Below are positions 49,301-58,950 of a stretch of DNA of 64,000 nucleotides, piece by piece. Every line of letters starts with the position of its first letter. Position 1 is the first letter of the stretch. The stretch is from Bursaphelenchus xylophilus (Eukaryota; Nematoda; Chromadorea; Rhabditida; Aphelenchoididae), in contig CAJFCV020000003.1 of NCBI GenBank assembly GCA_904066235.2, positions 5,642,001 through 5,706,000 on the forward strand, written 5' to 3'. A program made the position numbers and the translations under genes. Below the pieces are notes generated by a model that was not told where the DNA came from, made no database searches, and saw only the letters and a program-made list of their open reading frames with translations.

Positions 49301-49572
49301 AATTAATTTTCGTATTTTTTCAACTCTGCATTTGTTGCTATATAACACATAATGTGTACTTGGTTGCACTTATTGTTAGGTGATCCAAAACGTAGTTTTG
49401 AGTTTACCCATTGGGAATTGCAAAGTACTCAAAAATTCAGTTTCTGTGTCATTATGTCAACTATGTACACATATATTACACTTGAAATTCACATGTTAAT
49501 CGTGAACGTGTTAAATGCTTACAATTTATTTTTTAGTTACCGTAATATTACAGAAATTAGACAAATCAAGTG
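43304..49572. other. Long AT-rich intergenic region, 6.3 kb
   Basis: No gene supported on either strand. The open frames (for example 45719-45997, 46606-46854, 48307-48576) are AT-rich and motif-free. A degenerate MITE lies at about 47360-47578. The right end should contain the promoter of the GPCR gene. Undetected non-coding RNA genes cannot be excluded by eye. Confidence 0.5.
47360..47578. mobile_element. Degenerate MITE of the GCACTGTGCA group
   Basis: Starts CTCGTCGCAAAAAGTGG after TA. The right end TTTTGACGCAAC is an approximate inverse, with TA nearby (47582). The interior has GCACGGTGCA, TTGCACTTATTATCGCAC and a GCGCGCGAC run seen also in the copies at 18592 and 19764. More diverged than the other copies. 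Confidence 0.55.
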
Positions 49573-51806
49573 ATGACCAACACATTGGCCGAGTTACTAG
49601 TCACATATTCTAATCAAAGCACAGAGATTGCAGACTATGTTTGTACAAATATTGGTGGTCTAAAGGATCTATATTGCGGGGAATTCCCAATAAAACATTC
49701 CCGGTAAGTTGCATTAGATTGCATTTACTCTCCCAGAGATTTCACAGCCTTGTTTTAGATCCGTAGAATGGTTTGTTTGGATTTCATTCAGCTCTTTGAT
49801 ATCCGTCGCTCTGATTGGGAATGCCAGTGTAATGTGGATCATTATCAACAACAAAGCGATGCATTACTCGTTTAATTATTTTTTGTTCAACATGGCCGTT
49901 GCAGATTTTTTGATGGCTCTTTTGAACACAGGGACCACCTGGACCTTCAACTTTTATTATGATTGGTGGTACGGGAGCTTCTGTCATTTTAACAACTTTT
50001 TTGGAGTCGCCCCGACTTGTATCTCCGTTTTCACAATGATGATTGTCAGTCATGATCGGTAAGTTTTCTTCTGAAATCACTACATTTCATCTTTTTACAG
50101 GGGAAGTATTGCATGTGCGACGATCACATTTTGATGAAACTTGGCACAAGTTTAGAATATTTTTTTAATTTGCGAGAATACTAGCTCGCGCTTTGCAGAA
50201 ACACTGACATTTTTATCGAACATTTGAGGCTTTTCGCCGAATTTCGTTGTTAGTCTATGCCCGACATGTGTGCAAAAGTTAAAGAAAACCTGAGCGTCGC
50301 ACTTGCGGTACTTCTCTCGTTAATAACACATTCGTTTTTACAAGGAAAGTACTTTTATGGGGGCTCCTACTTTTTGACGGGACATATCTCAAAAAATCAG
50401 AAAAAATGTGCTGACCAAGGATATATAAATCTTAGCTGCCCATTTTAGGTTTTTAGGGGTGAAAACTCAATCGGAAGGTGGCTTAAAGTCCTATATATGA
50501 ACCCATTTTCGCTTAATTTTTCACAGGTTTACAATTTTTATTTTGGCTTAAAATGATGTTTATTGAGTTTCTAAGACGTAATAAATCAGTCTTGGCCCAA
50601 AAATTTATTTTTCCGACCTTCAACTTCAAAAAAAGTTGATTCAGCCCAAAAGGGAAATCGAACCCGTGCGGCGTCCTCCCTCTTGATTCCCAGACTACGG
50701 CACTAGCCACTCGGCCACACCGCTCTCTTCCGAAGGAGGAGACCGACTGCGCTTTTTATCGTTTCGAATGTCTGCCCCTTTTGTAGGGAAATAAGCCTGT
50801 TTTTGGGCATTTTCACCCCTAAAAACCTAAAATGGGCAGCTAAGATTTATATATCCTTGATCAGCACATTTTTTCTGATTTTTTGAGATATGTCCCGTCA
50901 AAAAGTAGGAGCCCCATAAAAGTACTTTCCTTGTTAGATGTACTGCAATTGTTGATCCACTGGGAAAATTCGCGATGAGTAGGAGACGAACTCTAAGTTT
51001 AATCGTCGCAATTTGGCTGGCTGCTGCTTTGGTCAGTCTACCGAATGTGTTGGCGTCAAGGGTTGAGACCAGATATTACTACTCAAAGATGAGCAAAAGT
51101 TTAACCACCACTTATCTCTGTAAAAATGAATACGATTACAAGTTCGTATACGATGACGCTTTGTTCGTGGTGCAATATGCAATACCTTTGCTGGTTCTCA
51201 CGTACACTTTTGCAAGGATTCTGTTTGCTTTGAGGAGAAACAACTTCCCATCTTCATCCAGAATCTCTCAGCCACGGAATTTAGAGCGAGACAAACGAAA
51301 GGTACGGGCAGCATTATTCATGGATGAGACTACTTACATTCATGTTTCAGATTGTAAAAATGTTGGCTTTGGTGGTGATCATCTTCATGGTCTGTTGGTT
51401 GCCGTATCAATTATATCACATGTTTCCCGAGTTCTTCATGGGCAAAGATGACACAAACTTCGGGACTTACCGTTATCTCTTCTTCTATTGGCTCGCGATG
51501 AGTGCTTGTATGTATAACCCAATTATTTATTGCGTTTTCAGTGCCCGGTAAGACCTTTGTTTAGACACTTTTAATGTCTTCAAATGTAATCAATCCTCTT
51601 TCAGATTTCGTGTCGGATTTGTCTACCTCTTCAGATGGCTGCCTTTCATTGACTTCGACGCTTCTTCTGATCAATATCCACCATCTGAATTTTCAAGAAC
51701 CAAGGCCCAATCGATTCGGGTTCACAACAAAACGTCCAACTGTTCAGCCGCATCTCCCTTGACCAAGAGCTCAACTCCTCCGCCAACTTTCTTCACTGAT
51801 CCCTGA
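49573..51806 (+). CDS. Tachykinin/neurokinin-receptor-like GPCR, 397 aa
   Basis: Class A peptide receptor. Exons 49573-49703, 49759-50058, 50938-51301, 51351-51547 and 51605-51806 total 1194 nt; phases 2, 2, 0 and 2. The extracellular N-terminus has NQS. TM1 SLISVALIGNASVMWIII (GN), TM2 NYFLFNMAVADFLMALLNT, loop WWYGSFCHFNNFFGVAPTC (disulphide Cys), TM3 ending in HDRCTAIVDPL (the DRY position is DRC), TM4 SLIVAIWLAAALVSLPNVL, TM5 VVQYAIPLLVLTYTFARILF, TM6 LALVVIIFMVCWLPYQLYH, TM7 YLFFYWLAMSACMYNPIIYC with NPxxY. NYFLxNxAxADFxMALLNT and YWLAMSxxMYNPIIYC are tachykinin-receptor signatures, so C. elegans tkr genes are the likely relatives. Intron 2 (879 nt) is expanded by a MITE whose right end touches the exon 3 acceptor. 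Confidence 0.9.
50341..50933. mobile_element. MITE with about 124-bp inverted repeats and TTA duplication, at a splice site
   Basis: Left arm 50341-50465 and right arm 50810-50933 are nearly perfect inverses (ends CAAGGAAAGTACTTTTATGG and its complement). TTA occurs directly outside both ends (50338-40, 50934-36), a 3-bp target duplication as in PIF/Harbinger-type elements. The right TTA plus the next G forms the TTAG acceptor of GPCR exon 3. A tRNA-like segment lies inside. No transposase. Confidence 0.88.
50645..50730 (-). pseudogene. tRNA-derived segment (SINE-like head)
   Basis: On the minus strand: GTGGCCGAGTGGCTAGTGCC fits an A box (Leu/Ser-type tRNA D-arm), and about 45 nt later GGGTTCGATTTCCC fits a B box. 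After GGGCTGAATCAAC comes a T run (50626-50632) that could end pol III transcription. I cannot fold a full tRNA with a matched acceptor stem, so this is a tRNA pseudogene or SINE head rather than a functional tRNA. Confidence 0.6.
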
Positions 51807-53182
51807 TATTTATTTCGTAATATTTACTTGCGGAAGGTAGTTTTCATCTCAGAAACACAATTTCTGAGTCAAGCCCTACCACTGGATGTTTTTAATATTT
51901 AATAGATACCCTTACATCTTTGTAAAAAAGTGTAAAAAAGAATGAATTGTAAGGCAAAAATTTTCCAAGAAGTTTAGCTCTGAAAAAAAGTGTTAATTGT
52001 GATGTAGCACTGTTAGAAATGCTTTTATATTGGCAAATTTGTTGTAAGCGTAAAAACGTGTAATTTTATACAAGTGTAATGTCGAAGAAATTGTTTTAAA
52101 GACTGAACTCCTAAAAACCTTAGGTCAGAATATTAGACTTTTTTAAAACAATTTGCACTTACACTTATGACAAATATGCCAGTGTAACATCATTTCTGAC
52201 AGTGTTACATCAAAATTAACACTTTTTTCAGGGTTACACCTTTTTGAATAATTTACACTTACAATTCATACTTTCCTTTTACAAACATCAAAATCTCTCC
52301 TTTATGGCACCTACCCATTGCGGACGGGCACGCCGTGAATCCTAGCCTAACTACGGCTTACTTCAGCGACTCAAAAATTTTTAAGAATTGTGCGATCGAT
52401 AATCTAACCGTGTCCCCACGGTCGTTTTCTCATCGAATTTCACCTTGCTGTATCCAAGTCTGTTTTCTCAGCATTTCAGCTTATCTCAAATACCGGTATT
52501 CTCACCTAAATATTAATATCTCAGGAATTTGACTAATATTGAAAATAAATCAAGAAATTAGTAAAACTTTTAAGATTACATTTTTATTACTGAAAGGGGC
52601 ACAAGTAATTATAAATGTACAATAAATTGTGCTATCTTGAGCTCGTAACATTTCTTAAAGTCTGTATATTTTTGACAAAGAGAACATAGTTAATGACTAA
52701 AAGAAGGCGGAGACAATCTTGTAATGATAAAACCATATTTTATCCAAAAATAACTTGTAAGGCGTGTTCGGGGCTAAATGAGGTCTTCGATTGGTCGAAT
52801 CACGATGTTTTGAGTCAAGCATGGGGGAGATGTGACCAAAGGGTGCGCAAAATATGAAAAACAGTCTCAAAATAATTTTAGGTTATACTGTATTACCACC
52901 CATCTCGGCCCAAAACATTCTGAAAGGCACTACAACGACAAGCTTGAATTTTTAACCCCAAAAAGAATCGGAGAGTGTGACAGCCAGAAAAAATTGCTCT
53001 ACTTTATAGTGCTAAGGTGAGAGGTCCTTCAAGAAGCGGCGGACACAAAGTTAGAAGAGAATTATGTTATTTCCAAGTTTAAAGCCGTTCTGGAGATTGA
53101 AAAGATTGAAACAACGATGTAAAACCATATAAATAATTAAATTCAGCTATGCGAGTCGAGGAAACATATTCCCCGACCCCAT
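51807..53182. other. Intergenic between GPCR and HMG-box gene (convergent 3' ends)
   Basis: Contains the inverted-repeat element at 51921-52290. The first AATAAA on the plus strand is at 52544, so the element is probably in or near the GPCR 3' UTR. Frames at 52335-52532 and 52832-53020 have no motifs. Confidence 0.5.
51921..52290. mobile_element. Inverted-repeat element rich in GTGTAA/TTACAC
   Basis: TGTAAAAAAGTGTAAAAAAG near 51921 pairs with CTTTCCTTTTACAAACA near 52272. AATGAATTGTAAG pairs with CTTACAATTCAT. CTGAAAAAAAGTGTTAATT pairs with AATTAACACTTTTTTCAG. Further pairs (TGATGTA, AGAAATG) approach the centre at about 52100. The arms are about 170 bp with mismatches. Non-coding. Confidence 0.75.
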
Positions 53183-55057
53183 TCAGAGTTCCTGATAGAC
53201 GAGGCCATTGCTGTTATTAGTGTTGCTCTTCATGGGAGCAACTCGACGTGGAGGATCGGTCCCTCCTAATGAATAATAACGCTGAAGGTAGAACTCTGGC
53301 GAGAGACATTCAGGTTCTCCAGTCTGTTTCGAAGGGAATTGCAATTGGACCAGGGAACGATAGTAGAGTTCACGATACAATTCGACGGATTCCGGTTCGT
53401 AGACAGGTTCCGGAGGATCTGAATAAGAGATGGCGAAGGGATTCCGAACGAGGTTTTGGGAGGGATCCCGTGGGTTCGGGATGATGTGACCTTGCGGCTG
53501 GGCAGGATAATAAGCATTCGTGGGGTAGTTTGCGGGAATTCCATTTCCATTCTGATACCCGTAATTGTGTTGAACTGAAAATTACAATGTGAAATCAGGT
53601 CACAAGAGCTCAAACTGTGTCAATTCAAAAACGTCTCATGAACCACAAAAACCTACCATATCGAACCTGAGATTGCTGAGTGTATTGTTGAGGAGGGTAT
53701 TGGTAGACCCCATTCTGAACTGGCTGTCGATATTCATAAGGCTGGGAGTAAGGAGGTTGTTGGTAGTGAGTATTTGGCGTCCTCACAATCGTTGCTGGTT
53801 GTGGATAAGGCCCTGGCCGTGTGTTCTCAACAACATTCTGATGCACTAAAAGTAAAAAATAAAGAAATTACACTTTCTAATATCAGAATCATGGAATAAG
53901 TCCTTACAAGGTCGAGTACCGTTGGTGATTGGTGAAGCACTGGGGGTGGGATAAGGTGACTGCTCGCTCTTCTCCTCCTTGTGCTCCTCTTCTTTTTTAT
54001 CTATCTTTTTGTGTTTCTTTTTACTGGGAACGTAAGCCAACTTTGGGTTCAATTCCAGTGCTTTCTTGTGTTTAGCGGCTGCCTTCCGGGCCATCAAGAA
54101 GAACGGTTTTTTGTCGTCATCAGGGAGCTTCTTCCACATCTCACCCATCTACAAACACCAATTTAAAAAACTAAAATTCCTATCGATATCTAAATATTCA
54201 GCAAAGAACAATAAACGTAAAACTTACGGTTTTTGAGACCTCATTCATCTTGAGATGAGGATTCTTTTTTAGAATATCATCTCGGGCATGCCTTGTCCAG
54301 ATCATGTACGCATTGAGCGGCCTCTTGATGAACTGCCTCGACGCATCTGGAATAAATTGATTTTCAACAAAAGAATCTAAATTTTGACTGAAAATTTTGA
54401 AAAATCGTCCCGACTTTTCGTATAGTATAGCAGTAACTTTTAGGTTTAGGGTTTTAAGTAACATTTTGCATTTTTTAGGTAACATTTTAGCGTTATTGGT
54501 AACATCTCCTTCTATTATGTTTTATACAGTCTAAAATTAACATGAACATTCCAAAATTTGGGACAAAAAACGAAGATCCGCATCTTTATCTTGATATTAT
54601 TGATTCCAGCACATGCAAAATACCTCAAAATAGGTGATAAGCTGTCCTAGGACCCGATCAATCTTATTATTTCTACTAACTAAGCCTTCTCCTAGCCTCC
54701 CCATGCATACAACGACGAACCGACACGACCCATAGTATCATTGACCCGAAAAGACTTTGAAAATAGGTTATGAAAAATTCAAAGTCATAAACAACTAAAC
54801 TTATGTAATATGTCTGGTCTATACCTTAACTGAGACATAACTTACCATTCCCTGCCAATATCGAATGCTGCGGATGGACTTCTATTTCTTCATCAAGCTC
54901 AATTCCACCTTCCTCTTCTTTCAATCCCGAGAAATCAGTAGGTTCGTGCCTAAAAAGAAGCAGAATGAAAAAAAACGAATCTAACAATATCGAAATAAAG
55001 AAATTACCTCCTGCGACATCTCGCATTCTCCTTATTATTGTTTCGACTTTTGGTCAT
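53183..55057 (-). CDS. HMG-box transcription factor, Sox-like, 364 aa
   Basis: Minus-strand exons 55057-55008, 54949-54846, 54346-54228, 54148-53908, 53845-53657 and 53574-53183 total 1095 nt, phases 2, 1, 0, 1 and 1. N-terminus MTKSRNNNKENARCRR followed by an acidic segment (EEEGGIELDEEIEV). The HMG box (about 57-130) begins FIKRPLNAYMIWTRHARDDI, continues MNEVSKTMGEMWKKLPDDDK and KPFFLMARKAAAKHKK, and ends NPKLAYVPSKKK. The RPxNAxMxW start and a PK...Y.P.KK end fit the Sox class, though the box is divergent, so class assignment is tentative. The C-terminal 200 residues are Pro/Gln/Tyr-rich (QQPPYSQPYEYRQPV), typical of a transactivation region. Intron 2 holds a dispersed repeat. An alternative first exon lies at 55543-55732. 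Confidence 0.87.
54590..54800 (-). repeat. Dispersed repeat, copy in HMG-gene intron 2
   Basis: Read on the minus strand it shares AGCTTATCACCTATTTTGAG, TGTATGCATGGGG and GGCTAGGAGAAGG with 63655-63815 in the same order, at roughly 80% identity by eye. No terminal repeats or coding frame seen. Confidence 0.7.
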
Positions 55058-55542
55058 TTTGCGGGGAAAAATTGGGGGGAAAGAAAAAAATAAATTAAAA
55101 AAAATCTAAATTGACCGAAGCCCGGTAGTTTGACGTCATTTCATAATTTTTTCAAACAAAACACTTTTATTTAACTATTGAACTAAACGCTAAGCGCAAG
55201 AATAGCGTCTAAATTCACAATTTTGATGCAAAACACAAAAAAATCGTTTTTTTCCAAAAAAAAAAAGATATTTTGTTTTGGAACCGGGCCTAAATCCAAA
55301 TCTCAAGCCCGGCCCGGTTGCCCTGGAACGAACTAAGGGCTCAGACTAAGCCTAATCAAAACGAAAACTAAACTGGAGTTTATTAAAGGCTTAGAGTATC
55401 GCCCGATCTTATTGAATACCCATCAGTAGGAATGATGAAGTAAAAAATGTTTATCGTTGTTTGGAATGCCTTTAAATCCACCCTCTCTTCTCCTGTTTCT
55501 AATTAATCCCATAATTAGTTTGGGATTAATCTAAAGTCTTAC

Positions 55543-55732
55543 GTCGAGGATCCGGTCTCAGTCATCGGAGAGCCGGGCATGGTCCCATCTGCCGCGGAGA
55601 TGTGCGACTCGTTCATGGAAGACCGGCTGATCTCATCGGAAACTGAGTCGGTCGAGACCCCAACGGCGGGCGCCTCGACCTTGGGGGTTTTCGGTTTGCG
55701 CGGCGTCTTGAAGGAGTTCGGGAGCGGGTTTG
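55543..55732 (-). CDS. Likely alternative upstream exon of the HMG-box gene
   Basis: Minus-strand open segment reading KTPRKPKTPKVEAPAVGVS, SVSDEISRSSMNESHIS and MPGSPMTETGSST, ending at a GTAAGA donor (55542-55541) in phase 2. That is the phase of the normal first exon (55057-55008), so it can join the same acceptor at 54949 (…GSS-T-HEPTDFSG). The left limit is a possible CCTTGAG acceptor at 55733; an upstream in-frame stop shows this is not the start of the protein. Composition (Ser/Pro/Lys, GC-rich third positions) looks coding. No homology is recognised. Confidence 0.6.
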
Positions 55733-58668
55733 CTCAAGGGACGGGGTCACGGTGAACAAGTACAAGTCCGTCACCGTTGCTGCTCGGCCCGGTTAGCTTC
55801 TCTGTGGCCTCTGAAATCCAAAACATTTCCGGTGGACGCAAAATTTATCGGCACAACATGAATAATATCGGGGCATCTGGTTTCAGACCCATATGTCTCG
55901 ATAGGAGGTTTGAAAAGCAACTTGGGAACCGAACACGAGCTAATTAGACATGAAACAAATCGACACAGAAATTGGCAGAGCCAACGCGGTCAGAAAGACG
56001 GATTCTCCCTGTGACGCAGAAAAGGTTACTGGAAAAGAATTCAAAATTTAGGTATTATAATATTACTTATGAAACTCTGAAAAAAAACATGGATTAGCCA
56101 GAACGAAAACAGATAATAACGATTACCAAATAAAACTAGATAAAGTATTACGGGTTGTTTTTTTAAAGCAGGAGATTCAGATAAAGGAATCTCTAAACAA
56201 TATAATTAGCGCAGAACCCTGGCACGATGGATCCCCGGTACCGTGCAATTGCTTATTTCTGCGAGAAAAAGGGGGGGGGGCGCATTACCACGGTTTTTAA
56301 GCAATGTAGATGAGAGACGACCGTGTATACAGTAGAGTGTAGTAGAACCGGAAAATCACGCAATGAGAGGAATCGGAGGACGCGATTAGAGTGTGCGCCG
56401 GGGCTGCAGATCACAGACCCACCAGCGACAAGGCTGTTTACATTTAATCCGGCGGGCGGCCGACCAGAACGACTGACCCTGACGAGCTTGACGAACGGCC
56501 CGGCTTGCTGATTCGAAAAAAGGGGAAAAAACATGATGAAACAATGTGTGAAACATATCCAGTACACACTGTTAACATATACATGTATGTAGTTATTTTT
56601 CACGAATCAGAATCGTAGACCATTTACCGCCACACTAGAGATAAACAAGAAAACAACAGGAAACCTCGGAAACCCCGACCCGATCCCGACCAAACCCTCC
56701 AGATGCCAAGTTTTGCGGCGGTCTTAAGGCACGGGAGATAGGACTTCGACGCAGCTAGGGGTGGGCGAGGAGAAGCCGAGGCCCCGAAGCTGTCGTAAAT
56801 TGGAAATGTCAGGTCGGGTGAATTTACTGCAGTGCTCGAGGCAAGGGTGAGGGTTTATTATAAAATAACCAACCTGATTTAATAACTTTGTTACTGTGCG
56901 CATAGTTGTATACAGGATTAGTTTTTAGTGATTGCAATTCTTTTTTACTCGAACTTCAAACACCTTACAGCCAAAAACATATGCCTCATGAACGAAATCT
57001 TTTTGTTTTGAATTCGGACAATTAAAAAACAAGCGCAGAGGTCACTCGTTCATTAGTTCGCAATTGCAGGCCACAAAGGGCGACAAAAAAGGGAAGAGAG
57101 GGGAACGGTCAACTTAAACCTCGCTTTCCCCCTTCCTCTTTTCCCGTCACCCCGTGGCGGTTCGTGGTGGCCAATGGGTCTGTTCGGAGCAGGGCCCAGT
57201 CTCGTGACGGGGGAAAGGAGAGCGGAGAGAGTCGGTCACGGCCTCGCCGTCCCTAGCCCTCAGCGCGTTTTGCCGAGTCGGCGCCGCAGGGCTTGCACTC
57301 AGTGCGAATGCATTAAGGGCCACGCACAACTTTTGCTCCTCGAGAGAAAAGTCCCGTGGAAGCGCTAATTGTTTCAGACAACCACTGCCAACTTGTTAAG
57401 GGACCCTGAGCAATTCAAATTGCGGGCGCTCGTAAACTGGCTTCCACCCAGCGCTGTCATTGTCGTCGTATTTCCCCTCCGGCGACAGTGCGGAAGCAAT
57501 AATTTGTGTGGGAAGGGTGGAGGGACGACAATCGGTCGCTCAAGTGGATTCGAATTATTATCGATCTCAGGGCGCTTCGAGCACAGGTTAGAGTACCCGC
57601 GTAATGAGTGTAATTAAAGCCGAATTACCGTATTCGCCCCAGGACTTGAAGCAAATCGGCCTCATGGGAACATGACGCGAGGGCAATTAAGCCACAAATT
57701 CAGCCAGAAATTAGTTCAGAAGGCTTAAAATTAAACAAATCTAGCCCAAAAAGATAGGAGCTAACTAAAACTTTAGCAAAAAATAACTTGATACCGCTAG
57801 ACAACCAACCCTTGTAATTCATTTTGATTATTGAAAACTGTAACAGACCTATAAGAATATTCAGAATTTACTGTAAAACTCAGACCAGAATGGGTCAAAA
57901 CGACCACGGAAGGGCAAGAAATGTTAATGGCCGCTCTGTGCCACCTGTAAACCCTTGTATTCAAATCGATCTGAACCGATAGGAAAGAACAATGCAAAGA
58001 ATTCTCTCTCCGACGATTCGTCCGAAAATTCAGTGCGCGAACGAATAGTTCGGCAAGGGGGGCGGCGGGTGGGGTAGAGGGCAATCAGACTGGTGCTCAG
58101 AGACTACTCGCTCGGCAGGGAGAAGGCGACGGGGAGCAACCAAGAGAGAAAAAAAGGGGAACGGATGGCTAGGAGAGGGGGGTGGGGGTCGCTGTCGCTC
58201 GAAATCGGCGCGTTTCGGTTGGGGGAAGGCAAGGCAGAAAAAGAGAGGGCAGGGGAAAGGGAAGAAACGGAGCGTCCGATGCGCTGCGAACAATAATGCA
58301 ACCATCGGTACATAGAGCTAACAGTCAGGGCAAACGAGTTTAGGGGAGGGGATGGGGGCACCCCAGAGGGAGGGCCCGATACCTGTAAAACACTCAGCCC
58401 TTGCAGAGAAGTATGGCAATCAGATCCCGACCTGATTATAACGCGTGTTGTAATAATGACGAGTTTACTTCAACGGAAACTCTAATTCTAAACATCTCTC
58501 CTGCTGGGCACCAAAAATATGGAATGCGGGTCTGCCATCACCCATTAACCTCAACATCAGTCGACTAGAAGGCTTTATTTCTAATACGCGTTATCTACAA
58601 TTGTTCACAAAAATTGATGCAAGACTTTGAAACCGCAAATATGGGATTTCATTTTAAAATAAACCATT
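55733..58668. other. GC-variable intergenic region, no supported gene
   Basis: Contains a run of ten or more G at 56270-56280 and purine-rich GC tracts at 58030-58380. Further upstream exons of the HMG gene may lie here. Frames at 57174-57368, 57797-58084 and 58030-58305 are low-complexity with no motif. AATAAA on the minus strand at 58579-58574 is a candidate poly(A) signal for the O-GlcNAcase gene. Confidence 0.45.
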
Positions 58669-58929
58669 TTACGACAACATTATAAAGTTCTTGACATTTA
58701 CCGACATGTGAGCAAAACCGAAGGCAGCTTCAATCCTCTGGATTTCGGTCTTCACATATCTACCTCTTACAACTTGCCATGAACCAAAAAATTTAGACAA
58801 TATTACATGCAATAGAAAAAATAATGATATAGAGATTTGCCACGGAATACAATTGGGTACCCTTAAGAAGGAAAAATATGACAGAGAGCGGGAAAAATTA
58901 AAAACACCGCTCTGAACCTGTTGAAACAT
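58669..58929 (-). CDS. Possible small ORF (86 aa) downstream of oga-1, doubtful
   Basis: ATG at 58929, 21 nt after the oga-1 stop on the same strand and before the next AATAAA. One hydrophobic stretch (ISLFFLLHVIL) then FFGSWQVVRGRYVKTEIQR. It may simply be 3' UTR sequence. The GSWQVxRxRYVK string recalls mitochondrial SURF1 N-termini, but this is too weak to call. Confidence 0.2.
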   Translation of the reverse strand: MFQQVQSGVFNFSRSLSYFSFLRVPNCIPWQISISLFFLLHVILSKFFGSWQVVRGRYVKTEIQRIEAAFGFAHMSVNVKNFIMLS

Positions 58930-58950
58930 CGTAGGAATATCTGATAAATT

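Noticed and set aside
58030..58361. Proline/serine-rich minus-strand frames
   Set aside because: Low-complexity GC tract without splice context or motif.
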